A stretch of DNA of 61,540 nucleotides. Source: Janibacter anophelis NBRC 107843. GTDB taxonomy: Bacteria; Actinomycetota; Actinomycetes; Actinomycetales; Dermatophilaceae. Below the pieces are notes generated by a model. It saw nothing but the letters and a program-made list of their open reading frames with translations. It was not told the origin of the DNA and did not search any database. Shown in pieces: positions 43,108 to 51,288 of the stretch (positions within the stretch are counted from its first letter, which is position 1; each line of letters starts with the position of its first letter). The stretch lies in assembly GCF_001570945.1 (NCBI RefSeq), contig NZ_BCSQ01000012.1:1-61540 (forward strand), written 5' to 3'. Both the position numbers and the translations under genes were made by a program.

Positions 43108-44310
43108 TCAGCCCTTGACCGGGTAGTCCTTGAGGATGCTCTTGCCGATGATCATCTTCTGGATCTCGGCGGTGCCCTCACCGATGAGCAGCATCGGGGC
43201 CTCGCGGTAGATCCGCTCGATCTCGTACTCCTTGGAGTACCCGAAACCGCCGTGGATGCGGAAGGACTGGTTCACCACGTCCGCGCAGTACTCGGCGGCC
43301 ATGTACTTGGCGATACCGGCCTCGAGGTCATTGCGCTCGCCCTTGTCCTTCAGGCGCGCGGCCTTGACCATCAACTGATGCGCGGCCTCGACCTTGCTCG
43401 CCATGTCGGCGATGCGGAAGAGGATCGCCTGGTGGTCGACGATCTTCTTGCCGAAGGTCTCCCGCTGCTGCGCGTACGCGACACCGAGCTCGAAGGCGCG
43501 CATCGCCAGGCCGCAGGCGCGGGCGGCGACGTTGACGCGACCGACCTCGACGCCGTCCATCATCTGGTAGAAGCCCTTGCCCGGCTCGCCGCCGAGGATC
43601 TTGGCGGTCGTCGTCCTGTGGCCGTCGAGCACGAGCTCGGTCGTGTCGACGCCCTTGTAGCCCATCTTCTCGATCTTGCCCGGGACGGTGACGCCCTGGG
43701 CGGTCTCACCGAAGCCCTCGGTCTTGTCGACGAGGAAGGTCGTCATGTTCTTGTGCGGGCTGTCGTGACCCAGGTCGGTCTTGACGAGCACCGCGACGAG
43801 GTTGGCCGACGCGCCGTTGGTCAGCCACATCTTCTGGCCGTTGATCGTCCAGTCGTCGCTCTCACCGTCGCGCACGGCCTTGGTCTTGATCCCCGCGACG
43901 TCGGACCCGAGGCCCGGCTCGCTCATCGAGAAGGCGCCACGGATCTCACCGGTGGCCATCTTCGGCAGGTAGTGCTGCTTCTGCTCCTCCGTGCCGTGCT
44001 TGAGGATCATGTACGCGACGATGAAGTGGGTGTTGATGATCCCGGAGACCGGCATCCAGCCGCGGGCGATCTCCTCGACGCACAGCGCGTAGGTCAGCAG
44101 CGACTCACCGAGCCCGCCGAACTCCTCGGGGATCATCAGTCCGAAGATCCCCATCTCCTTCATCTGGTCCACGATCTTCTGCGGGTACTCGTCGGCGTGC
44201 TCGAGCTCCTGCGCGACCGGGATGATCTGCTCGTCGACGAACTCCTTGACCAGGCCCAGCAGGTCGACCTGCTCCTCGGTCAGTCCGTCGGTCGTCTGCA
44301 GTCGGGACAT
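43108..44310 (-). CDS. Acyl-CoA dehydrogenase
   Basis: A 400-residue flavoprotein. AFSMSEPGLGSDVAGIKTKA and WLTNGASANLVAVLVKT are FAD and substrate motifs, RETFGKKIVDHQAI and IHGGFGYSKEYEIERIYREA the C-terminal ones. The Glu in LIGEGTAEIQ is probably the catalytic base. The chain length is that of short or branched-chain enzymes, not the longer methylsuccinyl-CoA dehydrogenase. The acyl substrate is unknown. AGGTGGGC lies before ATG 44310. Confidence 0.93.
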   Translation of the reverse strand: MSRLQTTDGLTEEQVDLLGLVKEFVDEQIIPVAQELEHADEYPQKIVDQMKEMGIFGLMIPEEFGGLGESLLTYALCVEEIARGWMPVSGIINTHFIVAYMILKHGTEEQKQHYLPKMATGEIRGAFSMSEPGLGSDVAGIKTKAVRDGESDDWTINGQKMWLTNGASANLVAVLVKTDLGHDSPHKNMTTFLVDKTEGFGETAQGVTVPGKIEKMGYKGVDTTELVLDGHRTTTAKILGGEPGKGFYQMMDGVEVGRVNVAARACGLAMRAFELGVAYAQQRETFGKKIVDHQAILFRIADMASKVEAAHQLMVKAARLKDKGERNDLEAGIAKYMAAEYCADVVNQSFRIHGGFGYSKEYEIERIYREAPMLLIGEGTAEIQKMIIGKSILKDYPVKG

Positions 44311-44427
44311 GCGCCCACCTTCGTTGTGTCGTTGCGGGGATCCGGGTCAGTATCTCAGCGGCCCGCGGGCGGGGCCATGGTGTCCGAGGGTGTCCTCGGC
44401 CACGCCACCCGCGCTCCCACCACATGA

Positions 44428-44461
44428 CGAAGGGAGGAGAGCCGCAGCTCTCCCCCCTTCG
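44428..44461 (-). terminator. Terminator hairpin after the first L,D-transpeptidase
   Basis: CGAAGGGAGGAGAGC (44428-44442) pairs with GCTCTCCCCCCTTCG (44447-44461), one mismatch, 4-nt loop. It lies 38 bp past the stop of the transpeptidase gene and again contains the recurrent 9-mer. Confidence 0.8.
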
Positions 44462-44499
44462 AGTGCTCGGCCGCGGACGGCCTCACGCCTCAGTGCGGC

Positions 44500-45207
44500 T
44501 CAGTACACCCAGACCTTGGTCCCGATCGGCGCGAGGTTGGCGCGCCAGATGGAGTTGATCGCGTCATTGGACAGACGGGCGCACCCGTGCGACGCGGGGT
44601 ACCCGGGGATGGACGTCGAGCCGTGCAGCGCGATGCCCCCGTTGAAGTACTTCGGTCGCCACAGCTGGCCGAGCGGCGCGTAGCGCATGCCGTCGATCTG
44701 GCGGAAGATCGTGAACCGACCGGGCGGCGTGCGGTGGTTGGAGTCACCGGTGCTGGTGTTGAAGACCCACTTGGTCTGGCCGTTGACCACGAAGATCATG
44801 ATCTGTCGGCGCAGCTCGATCTCGATGAGCGTGCCGCTCGTGGACTTGGGCCACTTGCGACCCATCCGGTTGATTTTGTCGATCGTCGCGGGACCAGCGA
44901 TGCCGTCGCGCTTCATGCCGTAGACCTTCTGCACGGCCATGACGGCCTGCTCGGTCGTGTGTCCGTAGATGCCGTCGCTGCCCGAGTGCCAGTAGCCCTT
45001 GGTCGCCAGCGTCCGCTGGAGCTGCTTGACCGCGGCGCCGCGGCTGCCGCGCTTGAGCGTCGTGGCCGCCTCCGCCGCGGTGGGGACGATCAGGCCGGTC
45101 CCGACGACGGCACCGGCTGCCGCCGCGAACGAGCCGCGGACGAGGAGTCGGCGCTCCGGGGAGTCCTCGACGTCGAGGGTGGCGTGTCGTGGGTGGTACG
45201 TGCTCAT
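44500..45207 (-). CDS. L,D-transpeptidase with one peptidoglycan-binding domain
   Basis: A 235-residue exported enzyme. A twin-Arg type signal (RRLLVRGSFAAAAG, cleavage near AEA at about 46-48) precedes a peptidoglycan-binding repeat (LKRGSRGAAVKQLQRTLATK, about 51-110) and a YkuD catalytic domain. Cys209 in SHGCARL, with His in IALHGSTS, is the active site. It makes 3-3 cross-links in the wall. Residues 100-235 are almost identical to the next gene, so they are recent tandem duplicates. ATG 45207 matches the paralogue; ATG 45219 is closer to GGAGGAG and adds MRTA. Confidence 0.9.
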   Translation of the reverse strand: MSTYHPRHATLDVEDSPERRLLVRGSFAAAAGAVVGTGLIVPTAAEAATTLKRGSRGAAVKQLQRTLATKGYWHSGSDGIYGHTTEQAVMAVQKVYGMKRDGIAGPATIDKINRMGRKWPKSTSGTLIEIELRRQIMIFVVNGQTKWVFNTSTGDSNHRTPPGRFTIFRQIDGMRYAPLGQLWRPKYFNGGIALHGSTSIPGYPASHGCARLSNDAINSIWRANLAPIGTKVWVY

Positions 45208-45228
45208 CGCGGTTCTCATTTCTCCTCC

Positions 45229-45324
45229 GTGGCGAGCCCCCTGCAGCCCGCGCTTGACACCCCAGACGCACCAGCACGCTCCGTGGTTGCCGGGGTTTGC
45301 CATGGATCTTACGGGCAACCCCGC
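45229..45324 (-). promoter_or_regulatory. Structured leader, possible c-di-AMP (ydaO-type) riboswitch
   Basis: The leader upstream of the first transpeptidase shares blocks with that of the second: GGTTGCCCG, CCCGGCAACCACG, GCGTCTGG, GCGGGCT and CAGGG-GCTCGCC in order. ACCCGGGGAACC and GGGTGAA...TAGGG occur in ydaO riboswitches, which in actinobacteria precede wall-lytic enzyme genes. The fit here is partial, so this is a candidate only. Confidence 0.4.
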
Positions 45325-45357
45325 CGCCGCGGTGTCACGATTGCGGAAACGCCGGAA

Positions 45358-45380
45358 GCCGGGCCTCTCGTCGGCCCGGC
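45358..45380 (-). terminator. Terminator after the second L,D-transpeptidase
   Basis: GCCGGGCC (45358-45365) and GGCCCGGC (45373-45380) form an 8-bp stem with a 7-nt loop, 20 bp past the transpeptidase stop on the minus strand. It would separate the tandem paralogues into two transcripts. Confidence 0.7.
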
Positions 45381-45400
45381 CTCCGTGTCGTGCAGTCCCG

Positions 45401-46369
45401 TCAGTACACCCAGACGCGGCGACCGATCGGCGCCAGGCCCGCGCTCCAGATGTAGTTGATCGCCGAGTTCGACAGCCGCGTGCAGCCGTGCGACGCGGGG
45501 TACCCGGGGATGGACGTGGAGCCGTGCAGCGCGATGCCCCCGTTGAAGTACTTCGGTCGCCACAGCTTGCCGAGCGGTGCGTACCGCATCCCGTCGATCT
45601 GGCGGAAGATCGTGAACCGCCCGGGAGGCGTGCGCCACCCGGCCTTGCCGGTGCTCGTGTTGAACACCCACTGCGTCTGCCCGTTGACCACGAAGATCAT
45701 GATCTGCCGGCGCAGTTCGATCTCGATGACCGTGCCGCTCGAGCTGCGCGGCACCTTGCGTCCCATCCGACGGACGACCGACATCGTCGCCGGTCCGCAG
45801 ACGCCGTCGCGCGTGAGGCCGTAGACCTTTTGCACGGCCATGACGGCCTGCTCGGTCGTCTGGCCGTAGATCCCGTCACTGCCGGAGTGCCAGTAGCCGC
45901 GCGCGCGGAGCCGGATCTGCAGGTCCTTGACCGCGGACCCGCGATCCCCCCGCTTGAGCGTCGAGCCCGTCGGCGGCTCGGACGGCTCCTCGGGGTCGTC
46001 GCCGCCCCCGCCGCCGGAGTCGAGGTCGTCGACGACGGCCCACGTCCTCGGGCCGCAGATGCCGTCCTTGACGAGCCGGTGGTCGCCCTGGCAGTCGATG
46101 ACGGCGGCCCGGGTGCGTGACCCGAAGATGCCGTCGGCGGCGCCGGGGCGGTAGCCGCCACCGCTCAGCTTGCGTTGCAGCTCGGCCACCGCGCTGCCGC
46201 GGCTGCCGAGCCTGACGGTCGGGTGGGTCGCGGCCATGGCCGGGACGATCGCTCCCGTGCCCACCGCGGCGGTGGCTGCTGCCGCGGCGAGACCACCGCG
46301 GACCAGGAGCCGCCGTTGCGGCGATTCGGCCACATCGGCCGGCGCATGACGTGCTGGATAGGTGCTCAT
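45401..46369 (-). CDS. L,D-transpeptidase with two peptidoglycan-binding domains
   Basis: A 322-residue exported enzyme and paralogue of its neighbour. It has a twin-Arg type signal (RRLLVRGGLAAAAA), a first peptidoglycan-binding domain (VRLGSRGSAVAELQRKLSG), a Gly/Asp/Pro linker, a second one (LKRGDRGSAVKDLQIRLRAR) and a YkuD domain with Cys296 in SHGCTRL. The first domain carries its own Cys pair (DCQGD, DGICGP). ATG 46369 has AGGAGGGG about 8 nt upstream. Its leader resembles that of the neighbour. Confidence 0.9.
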   Translation of the reverse strand: MSTYPARHAPADVAESPQRRLLVRGGLAAAAATAAVGTGAIVPAMAATHPTVRLGSRGSAVAELQRKLSGGGYRPGAADGIFGSRTRAAVIDCQGDHRLVKDGICGPRTWAVVDDLDSGGGGGDDPEEPSEPPTGSTLKRGDRGSAVKDLQIRLRARGYWHSGSDGIYGQTTEQAVMAVQKVYGLTRDGVCGPATMSVVRRMGRKVPRSSSGTVIEIELRRQIMIFVVNGQTQWVFNTSTGKAGWRTPPGRFTIFRQIDGMRYAPLGKLWRPKYFNGGIALHGSTSIPGYPASHGCTRLSNSAINYIWSAGLAPIGRRVWVY

Positions 46370-46388
46370 CTTCGGTCCCCTCCTACCG

Positions 46389-46512
46389 AGGGCGAGCTCC
46401 CTGACGCCCGCCCGGTTCGGGGCGAGCGCCCTGAAGCCCGCCCTTTCACCACCAGACGCGCGACGGTGCGGCGTGGTTGCCCGGGTGACCGAAGTTCTTC
46501 CGGACAACCACG
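46389..46512 (-). promoter_or_regulatory. Structured leader of second L,D-transpeptidase, possible c-di-AMP riboswitch
   Basis: On the minus strand: GGTTGTCCGGAAGAAC, GGTCACCCGGGCAACCACG, GCGTCTGGTGGTGAAAGG, GCGGGCTTCAGGGCGCTCGCC-like, then a second GGCGTCAGGGAGCTCGCC copy before the ribosome site. CACCCGGGCAACC and GGTGAAA...CAGGG are near ydaO core sequences. The 3' block is present twice, unlike in the neighbouring leader. Confidence 0.42.
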
Positions 46513-46522
46513 CCGAAGGGGG

Positions 46523-47392
46523 TCAGGAGCGGGCCGTGATCGCCTCGTGCGTCGAAAGAACTCGCCGCGCGATGTCGACGTGGAGGTTCTCGATCATCTT
46601 CCCGTTGAAGGTGACCACGCCGGTGCCGGCGCCGTCCTCCCAGGCCTGCAGGATCCCCTTCGCCTCCTCGACCGCCGCCTCGCTCGGGGCGAAGGTCGTG
46701 TTGCACACCTCGACCTGACCGGGGTGGATGAGGGTCTTGCCGTCGAAGCCCATGTCACGGCCCTGCTCGCACTCGGCGGTGAAGCCCTCGATGTCCTTGA
46801 CCGCGTTGTACACGCCGTCCAGGACCGCGATGCCCGCCTCGCGCGCCGCGAGCAGCGCCCACGACAACGACGTGAGAAGGGGGGCGCGCCCCGGCACGTG
46901 GTCGGCCTGCAGCTCCTTGACCAGGTCGTTGGTGCCCATGACGAAGGCGACGAGCCGGTCGGACGCCCCGGCGATCTCGCGGATGTTGAAGATCGCGGCG
47001 GGGGTCTCGATCATCGCCCAGAGCTTCGTGTGCTCGGGCGCGCCGGCGGCCTCCATCGCCGCGACGAGCTGGCGCACCTCGTCGGCGGTGTTGACCTTGG
47101 GCACGACGATGCCGTGCGGGCCGGCCTGCGAAGCGGCGGCGATGTCCTCGTCGTGCCACTGGGTGCCGATGCCGTTGACGCGGATCGTCAGCTCACGGTC
47201 GCCGTACTCACCGGACTGCACTGCGGCACAAGCGGCCTCGCGGGCAGCGGGCTTGTCGTCGGGACCGACCGCGTCCTCGAGGTCGAGGATGAGGGCGTCA
47301 ACCGGCAGGGTCTTGGCCTTGTCCAGCGCGCGGGCATTGGAGCTGGGCATGTAGAGGACGGAGCGGCGGGGGGTGTAGGTGCTCTCGGTCAT
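46523..47392 (-). CDS. CitE-family lyase or malyl-CoA thioesterase-like
   Basis: A 289-residue HpcH/HpaI/CitE-type TIM barrel. ALILDLEDAVGPDDKPAARE (metal-binding), IRVNGIGTQWHDED, VVPKVNTADEV and WAMIETPAAIFNIREI are the family motifs; GKTLIHPGQVEVCN closes the barrel. The Mg2+ ligands are in place. Size and sequence suit (3S)-malyl-CoA thioesterase (Mcl2) or citramalyl-CoA lyase. It starts 3 nt past the stop of the longer CitE gene, so the two form an operon. Confidence 0.85.
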   Translation of the reverse strand: MTESTYTPRRSVLYMPSSNARALDKAKTLPVDALILDLEDAVGPDDKPAAREAACAAVQSGEYGDRELTIRVNGIGTQWHDEDIAAASQAGPHGIVVPKVNTADEVRQLVAAMEAAGAPEHTKLWAMIETPAAIFNIREIAGASDRLVAFVMGTNDLVKELQADHVPGRAPLLTSLSWALLAAREAGIAVLDGVYNAVKDIEGFTAECEQGRDMGFDGKTLIHPGQVEVCNTTFAPSEAAVEEAKGILQAWEDGAGTGVVTFNGKMIENLHVDIARRVLSTHEAITARS

Positions 47393-47395
47393 GGC

Positions 47396-48475
47396 TCAGG
47401 CCTCCGCGTAGAGCTTGGCCAGCTCCGGGTCGTTGGCGGACAGGCGCTCGGCGAGCTCGAGGATGACCATGCACTGCTTGTAGCTGGCGTCGTCCTCCAT
47501 CTTGCCGTCGATCATCACGGCACCGGCACCGTCGGGCATGGCCTCCTTGACGCGGCGGGCGTGCGCGACGTCCTCGACGGAGGGGCTGAAGACCTTCTTG
47601 GCGATGTCGATCTGCACCGGGTGCAGGCTCCACGCGCCGACGCACCCGAGGAGGAAGGCATTGCGGAACTGGTCCTCGCAGGCCACGACGTCCTTGATGT
47701 CGCCGAAGGGCCCGTAGAACGGGAAGATCCCGTGCATCGCGCAGGCGTCGACCATGCGCGAGATCGTGTAGTGCCACAGGTCCTGCTGGAAGACGGTGCG
47801 CTCACCGAAATAATCAGGAGTGCCGGCTGCGTCTTCATTCCCCTTCGTCGGGTCCTGGCGCACGAGGTACCCGGGGTGGCCGCCACCGACGCGGGTGGTC
47901 TTCATCCGGCGGTCGGCCGCGAGGTCGGCCGGGCCGAGCGAGATGCCCTGCATGCGCGGGCTGGCGCCGGCGATCGCCTCGACGTTGGCGACACCGCGGG
48001 CGGTCTCGAGGATCGCGTGGACCATGATCGGGCGCTGGACGCCCCCCTTCGCCTCGAGCTGCGCGAGGATCCGGTCGACGTAGTGGATGTCCTCCGGGCC
48101 CTGCACCTTGGGGACCATGACGACGTCGATCTTGTCGCCGACCTCGGTGACGAGGGTGGTCAGGTCGTCGAGGACCCACGGGCTGTCGAGCGCGTTGACA
48201 CGCGTCCACAGCTGGGTGTGCTCGCCGAAGTCGACCTCACGCGCGATCTTGACCAGGCCCGCGCGGGCCGCCTCCTTCTTGTCCGCGACGACGGCGTCCT
48301 CGAGGTTGCCCAGGAGCACGTCCGAGACACCGACCATCGACGGGACCTTGGCCGCCATCTTTTCGTTGCTCGGGTCGAAGAAGTGGATCATCCGGCTGGG
48401 CCGCGCCGGCACCTCGCGGACGGGTGCGGGGGCACCCACGGCGAGGGGGGCGAAGAAGTCCTTGGCACTGCGCAT
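47396..48475 (-). CDS. Malyl-CoA / beta-methylmalyl-CoA lyase-like protein
   Basis: A 359-residue CitE-superfamily lyase. [44 protein letters not shown] and [15 protein letters not shown] are the core motifs, and [19 protein letters not shown] resembles Mcl1 enzymes, which cleave beta-methylmalyl-CoA to glyoxylate and propionyl-CoA and malyl-CoA to glyoxylate and acetyl-CoA. ATG 48475 gives the family length. It is first in a two-gene operon. Confidence 0.85.
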   Translation of the reverse strand: MRSAKDFFAPLAVGAPAPVREVPARPSRMIHFFDPSNEKMAAKVPSMVGVSDVLLGNLEDAVVADKKEAARAGLVKIAREVDFGEHTQLWTRVNALDSPWVLDDLTTLVTEVGDKIDVVMVPKVQGPEDIHYVDRILAQLEAKGGVQRPIMVHAILETARGVANVEAIAGASPRMQGISLGPADLAADRRMKTTRVGGGHPGYLVRQDPTKGNEDAAGTPDYFGERTVFQQDLWHYTISRMVDACAMHGIFPFYGPFGDIKDVVACEDQFRNAFLLGCVGAWSLHPVQIDIAKKVFSPSVEDVAHARRVKEAMPDGAGAVMIDGKMEDDASYKQCMVILELAERLSANDPELAKLYAEA

Positions 48476-48632
48476 GTGTGGCTCGAGTCCTCTCAGGGTG
48501 AGCGAAGGGGGGTTCCCGCGAAACCTAGCAAGCGGCCCGGTCCTCCCGTTATGACCGCACACACATGACTCCCGGTCGCTGCCCGACCTGCGCTCCGTGG
48601 ACCCCCGACCGGGCCGGCCCTAGGGTGACGCC

Positions 48633-49145
48633 ATGAGCGAGGTCAACCTCTCGGCACTGACGAGCGAGGCGCTGTCGAAGTCCGGCGTGCTCTGGCTGCG
48701 GCTGCCGGACGGCGAGCGCCTCACCTGGTTCGCCACGGGCAGCGACGAGCTCGACGGCCACTTCCTGCTCGTCTCGGGAGGGCTCGAGGCCGATCTCGGC
48801 GTGCTGCCGGAGCAGCTCGAGATCGTGCTGCGCAGCAAGGGTGACGGCGGCCGGCTGCTCACCCTGCGCGCCCGCGCGCAGTCGCTCGACCCGGGCAACC
48901 CGTGGTGGGAGCCCGCGGCCGCGGCACTGCTCGGCGAGCGGCTCAACGCTCCGAGCGACCTGCTCGACCGCTGGCGCAGCGAGTCGATAATCTGGCTCGT
49001 CTCCCCCTTCGGCGCACCGGTGCAGTCCCCCGGGCGCACCGGTCCGCAGGGCTCCGAGCGCGTCGCGGGACCGGTCACCCCCGGAGCGGCCGGCACGCCG
49101 GTGCGACGGCCGTGGCACCTCGGCGGGCGCGGCCGTCGGGGCTGA
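48633..49145 (+). CDS. Conserved hypothetical protein
   Basis: A 170-residue protein with a globular first 120 residues (WLRLPDGERLTWFATGSDEL, WWEPAAAALLGERLNAPSD) and a flexible Pro/Gly/Arg tail. I do not recognise a fold. Position next to the MgtE-CBS gene is conserved in actinobacteria, so a magnesium or mrp link is possible but unproven. ATG 48633 follows TAGGGT (48621-48626) by 6 nt: leaderless. Confidence 0.72.
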   Translation: MSEVNLSALTSEALSKSGVLWLRLPDGERLTWFATGSDELDGHFLLVSGGLEADLGVLPEQLEIVLRSKGDGGRLLTLRARAQSLDPGNPWWEPAAAALLGERLNAPSDLLDRWRSESIIWLVSPFGAPVQSPGRTGPQGSERVAGPVTPGAAGTPVRRPWHLGGRGRRG

Positions 49146-49180
49146 CTGGCAGGGGCCACTCCCATGGTTAGTCTGTGAGG

Positions 49181-50455
49181 GTGAGCGCTCCCACCCGGTT
49201 CTTCGTCGCCCGTCTGGCGAGCCTCAACGTCTTCGACCCGCTCGGCGACCAGGTGGGGCGGGTGCGCGACGTGGTCGTCACCTTTTCCCCCTCGCGGCGC
49301 CCGCGGGTCATCGGCCTCGTCGTCGAGGTCCCGGGTCGGCGGCGCGTCTTCGTCCCCATGACCCGGGTGACCTCCGTCGAGGGCGGTCAGGTCATCACGA
49401 CCGGCCTGGTCAACATGCGCCGCTTCGAGCAGCGCGCCACCGAGACCCTCGTGCTCGCCGACCTGCTCGAGCGCCCGGTCACGGTGCGCACCGACGACGG
49501 TCAGATCGAGGCGACCGTCGAGGACATCGGCGTCGAGCAGTCCGCCAACCGCAACTGGTCGGTGACCAAGGTCTTCGTCCGTGGGGGTCGCCAGTCCCGC
49601 CGTGGGCTGCTCGTGCGTCGTCGCGGCGAGACCTTCACCGTGCCCGTCGAGGACGTCACCGGCCTGTCCGCGTCCGTGAGCGCCGCCGAGCACTCCGCGG
49701 TCAAGCTCCTCGAGTCCGTCGAGGACCTCAAGGTCGCCGACCTCGCGGAGGTCGTCATCGACCTGGCGCCCGAGCGACGCGAGGCCGTCATCGCCGCCCT
49801 CGACGACGACCGGCTGGCCGACATCATCCAGGAGCTCGGTGACGACGACCAAGGCGAGATCATCGGCCTGCTCACCCAGTCACGCGCCGCCGACGTGCTC
49901 GAGGCCATGGACCCCGACGACGCCGCGGACCTGCTCGCCGCGCTGCCGCCCGACCGCGCCGAAACGCTGCTGCAGCTCATGCAGCCCGACGACGCCGAGC
50001 CGCTCCGCCGCCTGCTCAGCTACGACGAAAACACTGCCGGCGGTCTCATGACGACCGAGCCGGTCGTCCTCGCGCCCGAGGACACCGTCGCCGAGGCCCT
50101 GGCCGTCGTGCGTCGCGAGGAGATCACCGCGGCGCTGGCCGCCACTGTCTACGTCTGCCGGCCCCCGCTCGAGACACCCACGGGCAAGTACCTCGGGATG
50201 ATCCACATCCAGCGGCTGCTGCGCGAGCCCCCGCACGAGAGCATCGGGCGCTACCTCGACAAGGCGATCGACCCCCTTCGCCCCGAGGCACCGCTCGGCC
50301 AGGTGACGCGCACGCTCGCGACCTACAACCTCATCTCGGCGCCCGTCGTCGACGAGGGCGAGCGCTTGCTCGGCGTGGTGACGGTCGACGACGTCCTCGA
50401 CCACATCCTCCCCGAGGACTGGCGCGAGGAGAGGCACGAGGTGACCGATGAGTGA
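49181..50455 (+). CDS. MgtE N-domain and CBS-domain protein with PRC-barrel
   Basis: A 424-residue soluble protein. Residues 1-160 form PRC-barrel-like modules (FDPLGDQVGRVRDVVVTFSP, VTVRTDDGQIEATVEDIG). An MgtE N-terminal superhelix follows (MDPDDAADLLAALPPDRAE), then a CBS pair (GGLMTTEPVVLAPEDTVAEA, LISAPVVDEGERLLGVVTVDDVLDH). No membrane channel is encoded, so it is a regulator, not a transporter. GTG 49181 is exactly 6 nt from TAGTCT (49169-49174). Its stop overlaps the DUF1003 start. Confidence 0.87.
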   Translation: MSAPTRFFVARLASLNVFDPLGDQVGRVRDVVVTFSPSRRPRVIGLVVEVPGRRRVFVPMTRVTSVEGGQVITTGLVNMRRFEQRATETLVLADLLERPVTVRTDDGQIEATVEDIGVEQSANRNWSVTKVFVRGGRQSRRGLLVRRRGETFTVPVEDVTGLSASVSAAEHSAVKLLESVEDLKVADLAEVVIDLAPERREAVIAALDDDRLADIIQELGDDDQGEIIGLLTQSRAADVLEAMDPDDAADLLAALPPDRAETLLQLMQPDDAEPLRRLLSYDENTAGGLMTTEPVVLAPEDTVAEALAVVRREEITAALAATVYVCRPPLETPTGKYLGMIHIQRLLREPPHESIGRYLDKAIDPLRPEAPLGQVTRTLATYNLISAPVVDEGERLLGVVTVDDVLDHILPEDWREERHEVTDE

Positions 50456-50993
50456 GCGTCGCCAGAGCCGCGTCGACACCCCTCAGGAGGTGCGCCGGCA
50501 GCTGATCCGCAGGCCGTCGGGCCTGTCGACCGAGACCTTCGGTGTCGCGTCTGAGCGGTTCGCGCGCTTCATGGGCACGCCGCGCTTCCTCATCTGGATG
50601 TCGATCTTCGTCGTCCTGTGGTTGGCGTGGAACACCTTCGCGCCCGAGAGCGCGCAGTTCGACCCGCGCTCGCTCAACTACACGCTGCTGACGCTCATCC
50701 TCTCCCTGCAGGCCTCCTACGCCGCGCCGCTCATCCTGCTCGCGCAGAACCGGCAGGACGACCGCGACCGGGTCGCCCTGGAGCAGGACCGGGTGCAGGC
50801 CGAGCGAGCCCTCGCCGACACCGAGTACCTCACCCGTGAGGTGGCGGCCCTGCGGTTGGCGCTGCGGGAGACCGCGACGCGCGACTTCATCCGCAGCGAG
50901 CTGCGCGACCTGCTCGAGGAGCTCGAGCGTCGTGATCCGGCTCCGGAGCGGGGCGACGAGGACGAGACCGAGGAGCCCGGACCAGCCCGGTGA
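50448..50993 (+). CDS. DUF1003 membrane protein
   Basis: A 181-residue DUF1003 protein. Two membrane spans (FLIWMSIFVVLWLAWNTF and LTLILSLQASYAAPLILLA) are followed by NRQDDRDRVALEQDRVQ, the family motif, and a coiled-coil tail rich in Glu/Arg. ATG 50448 lies inside the MgtE-CBS stop region (8-nt overlap), so they are coupled. It may be a companion to a divalent-cation channel. Confidence 0.87.
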   Translation: MSERRQSRVDTPQEVRRQLIRRPSGLSTETFGVASERFARFMGTPRFLIWMSIFVVLWLAWNTFAPESAQFDPRSLNYTLLTLILSLQASYAAPLILLAQNRQDDRDRVALEQDRVQAERALADTEYLTREVAALRLALRETATRDFIRSELRDLLEELERRDPAPERGDEDETEEPGPAR

Positions 50994-51001
50994 CGAGGTG
51001 G

Positions 51002-51024
51002 GCGAAGGGGGCGCCCCCCTTCGC
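51002..51024 (+). terminator. Hairpin of paired GCGAAGGGGG motifs after DUF1003
   Basis: GCGAAGGGGG (51002-51011) and CCCCCTTCGC (51015-51024) form a perfect 10-bp stem with a 3-nt loop, 8 bp past the DUF1003 stop. Repeat block C starts just beyond it. Confidence 0.8.
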
Positions 51025-51033
51025 GTCGGTGCA

Positions 51034-51176
51034 CGCGGGTCCGGGACAACCGGACCGGGCCGGGATATCCGGGTCTGGCCGGGAAAACTGGGTCTGGCCG
51101 GGACATCCATCGCGGGCCGGCTCACGACCCGGCCCAGCACGTCCAAGCCGGCCCGTCCCGGACATCCCGGTCATGT
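51034..51176 (+). repeat. GGCCGGGA repeat block C
   Basis: The block repeats the units of block A (37214-37345) in the same order: GGGCCGGGA copies, GGGCCGGCTCACGACCCGGC, then CCCGGTCA. It differs from A in several bases. As in A, it runs into the 3' end of a DUF559-like reading frame. Confidence 0.85.
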
Positions 51177-51270
51177 GGCGTCCGCCGCCTGAGGGCGTTT
51201 GACCCGCCCGACGTCGTCGAGGTCTCTCCACACGAGGCGCACGACGACCGGGTTCGGCAGGCGGCGGGCG
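51171..51270 (-). pseudogene. C-terminal remnant of a DUF559 gene
   Basis: Read on the minus strand the sequence encodes PVVVRLVWRDLDDVGRVKRP and ends at a stop at 51173-51175. The full gene at 37346-38254 ends with YVVVRLVWSDLDDAERVHAI. No start or N-terminal part is present, because the mrp gene begins at 51289. So only about 30 codons survive, together with repeat block C, as the same junction that lies after the intact gene. Confidence 0.85.
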
Positions 51271-51288
51271 CCGACCTACCATGGAGCA

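Noticed and set aside
33407-48475. Horizontally acquired island
   Set aside because: No integrase, tRNA junction or change in base composition visible; the genes are ordinary actinobacterial ones.
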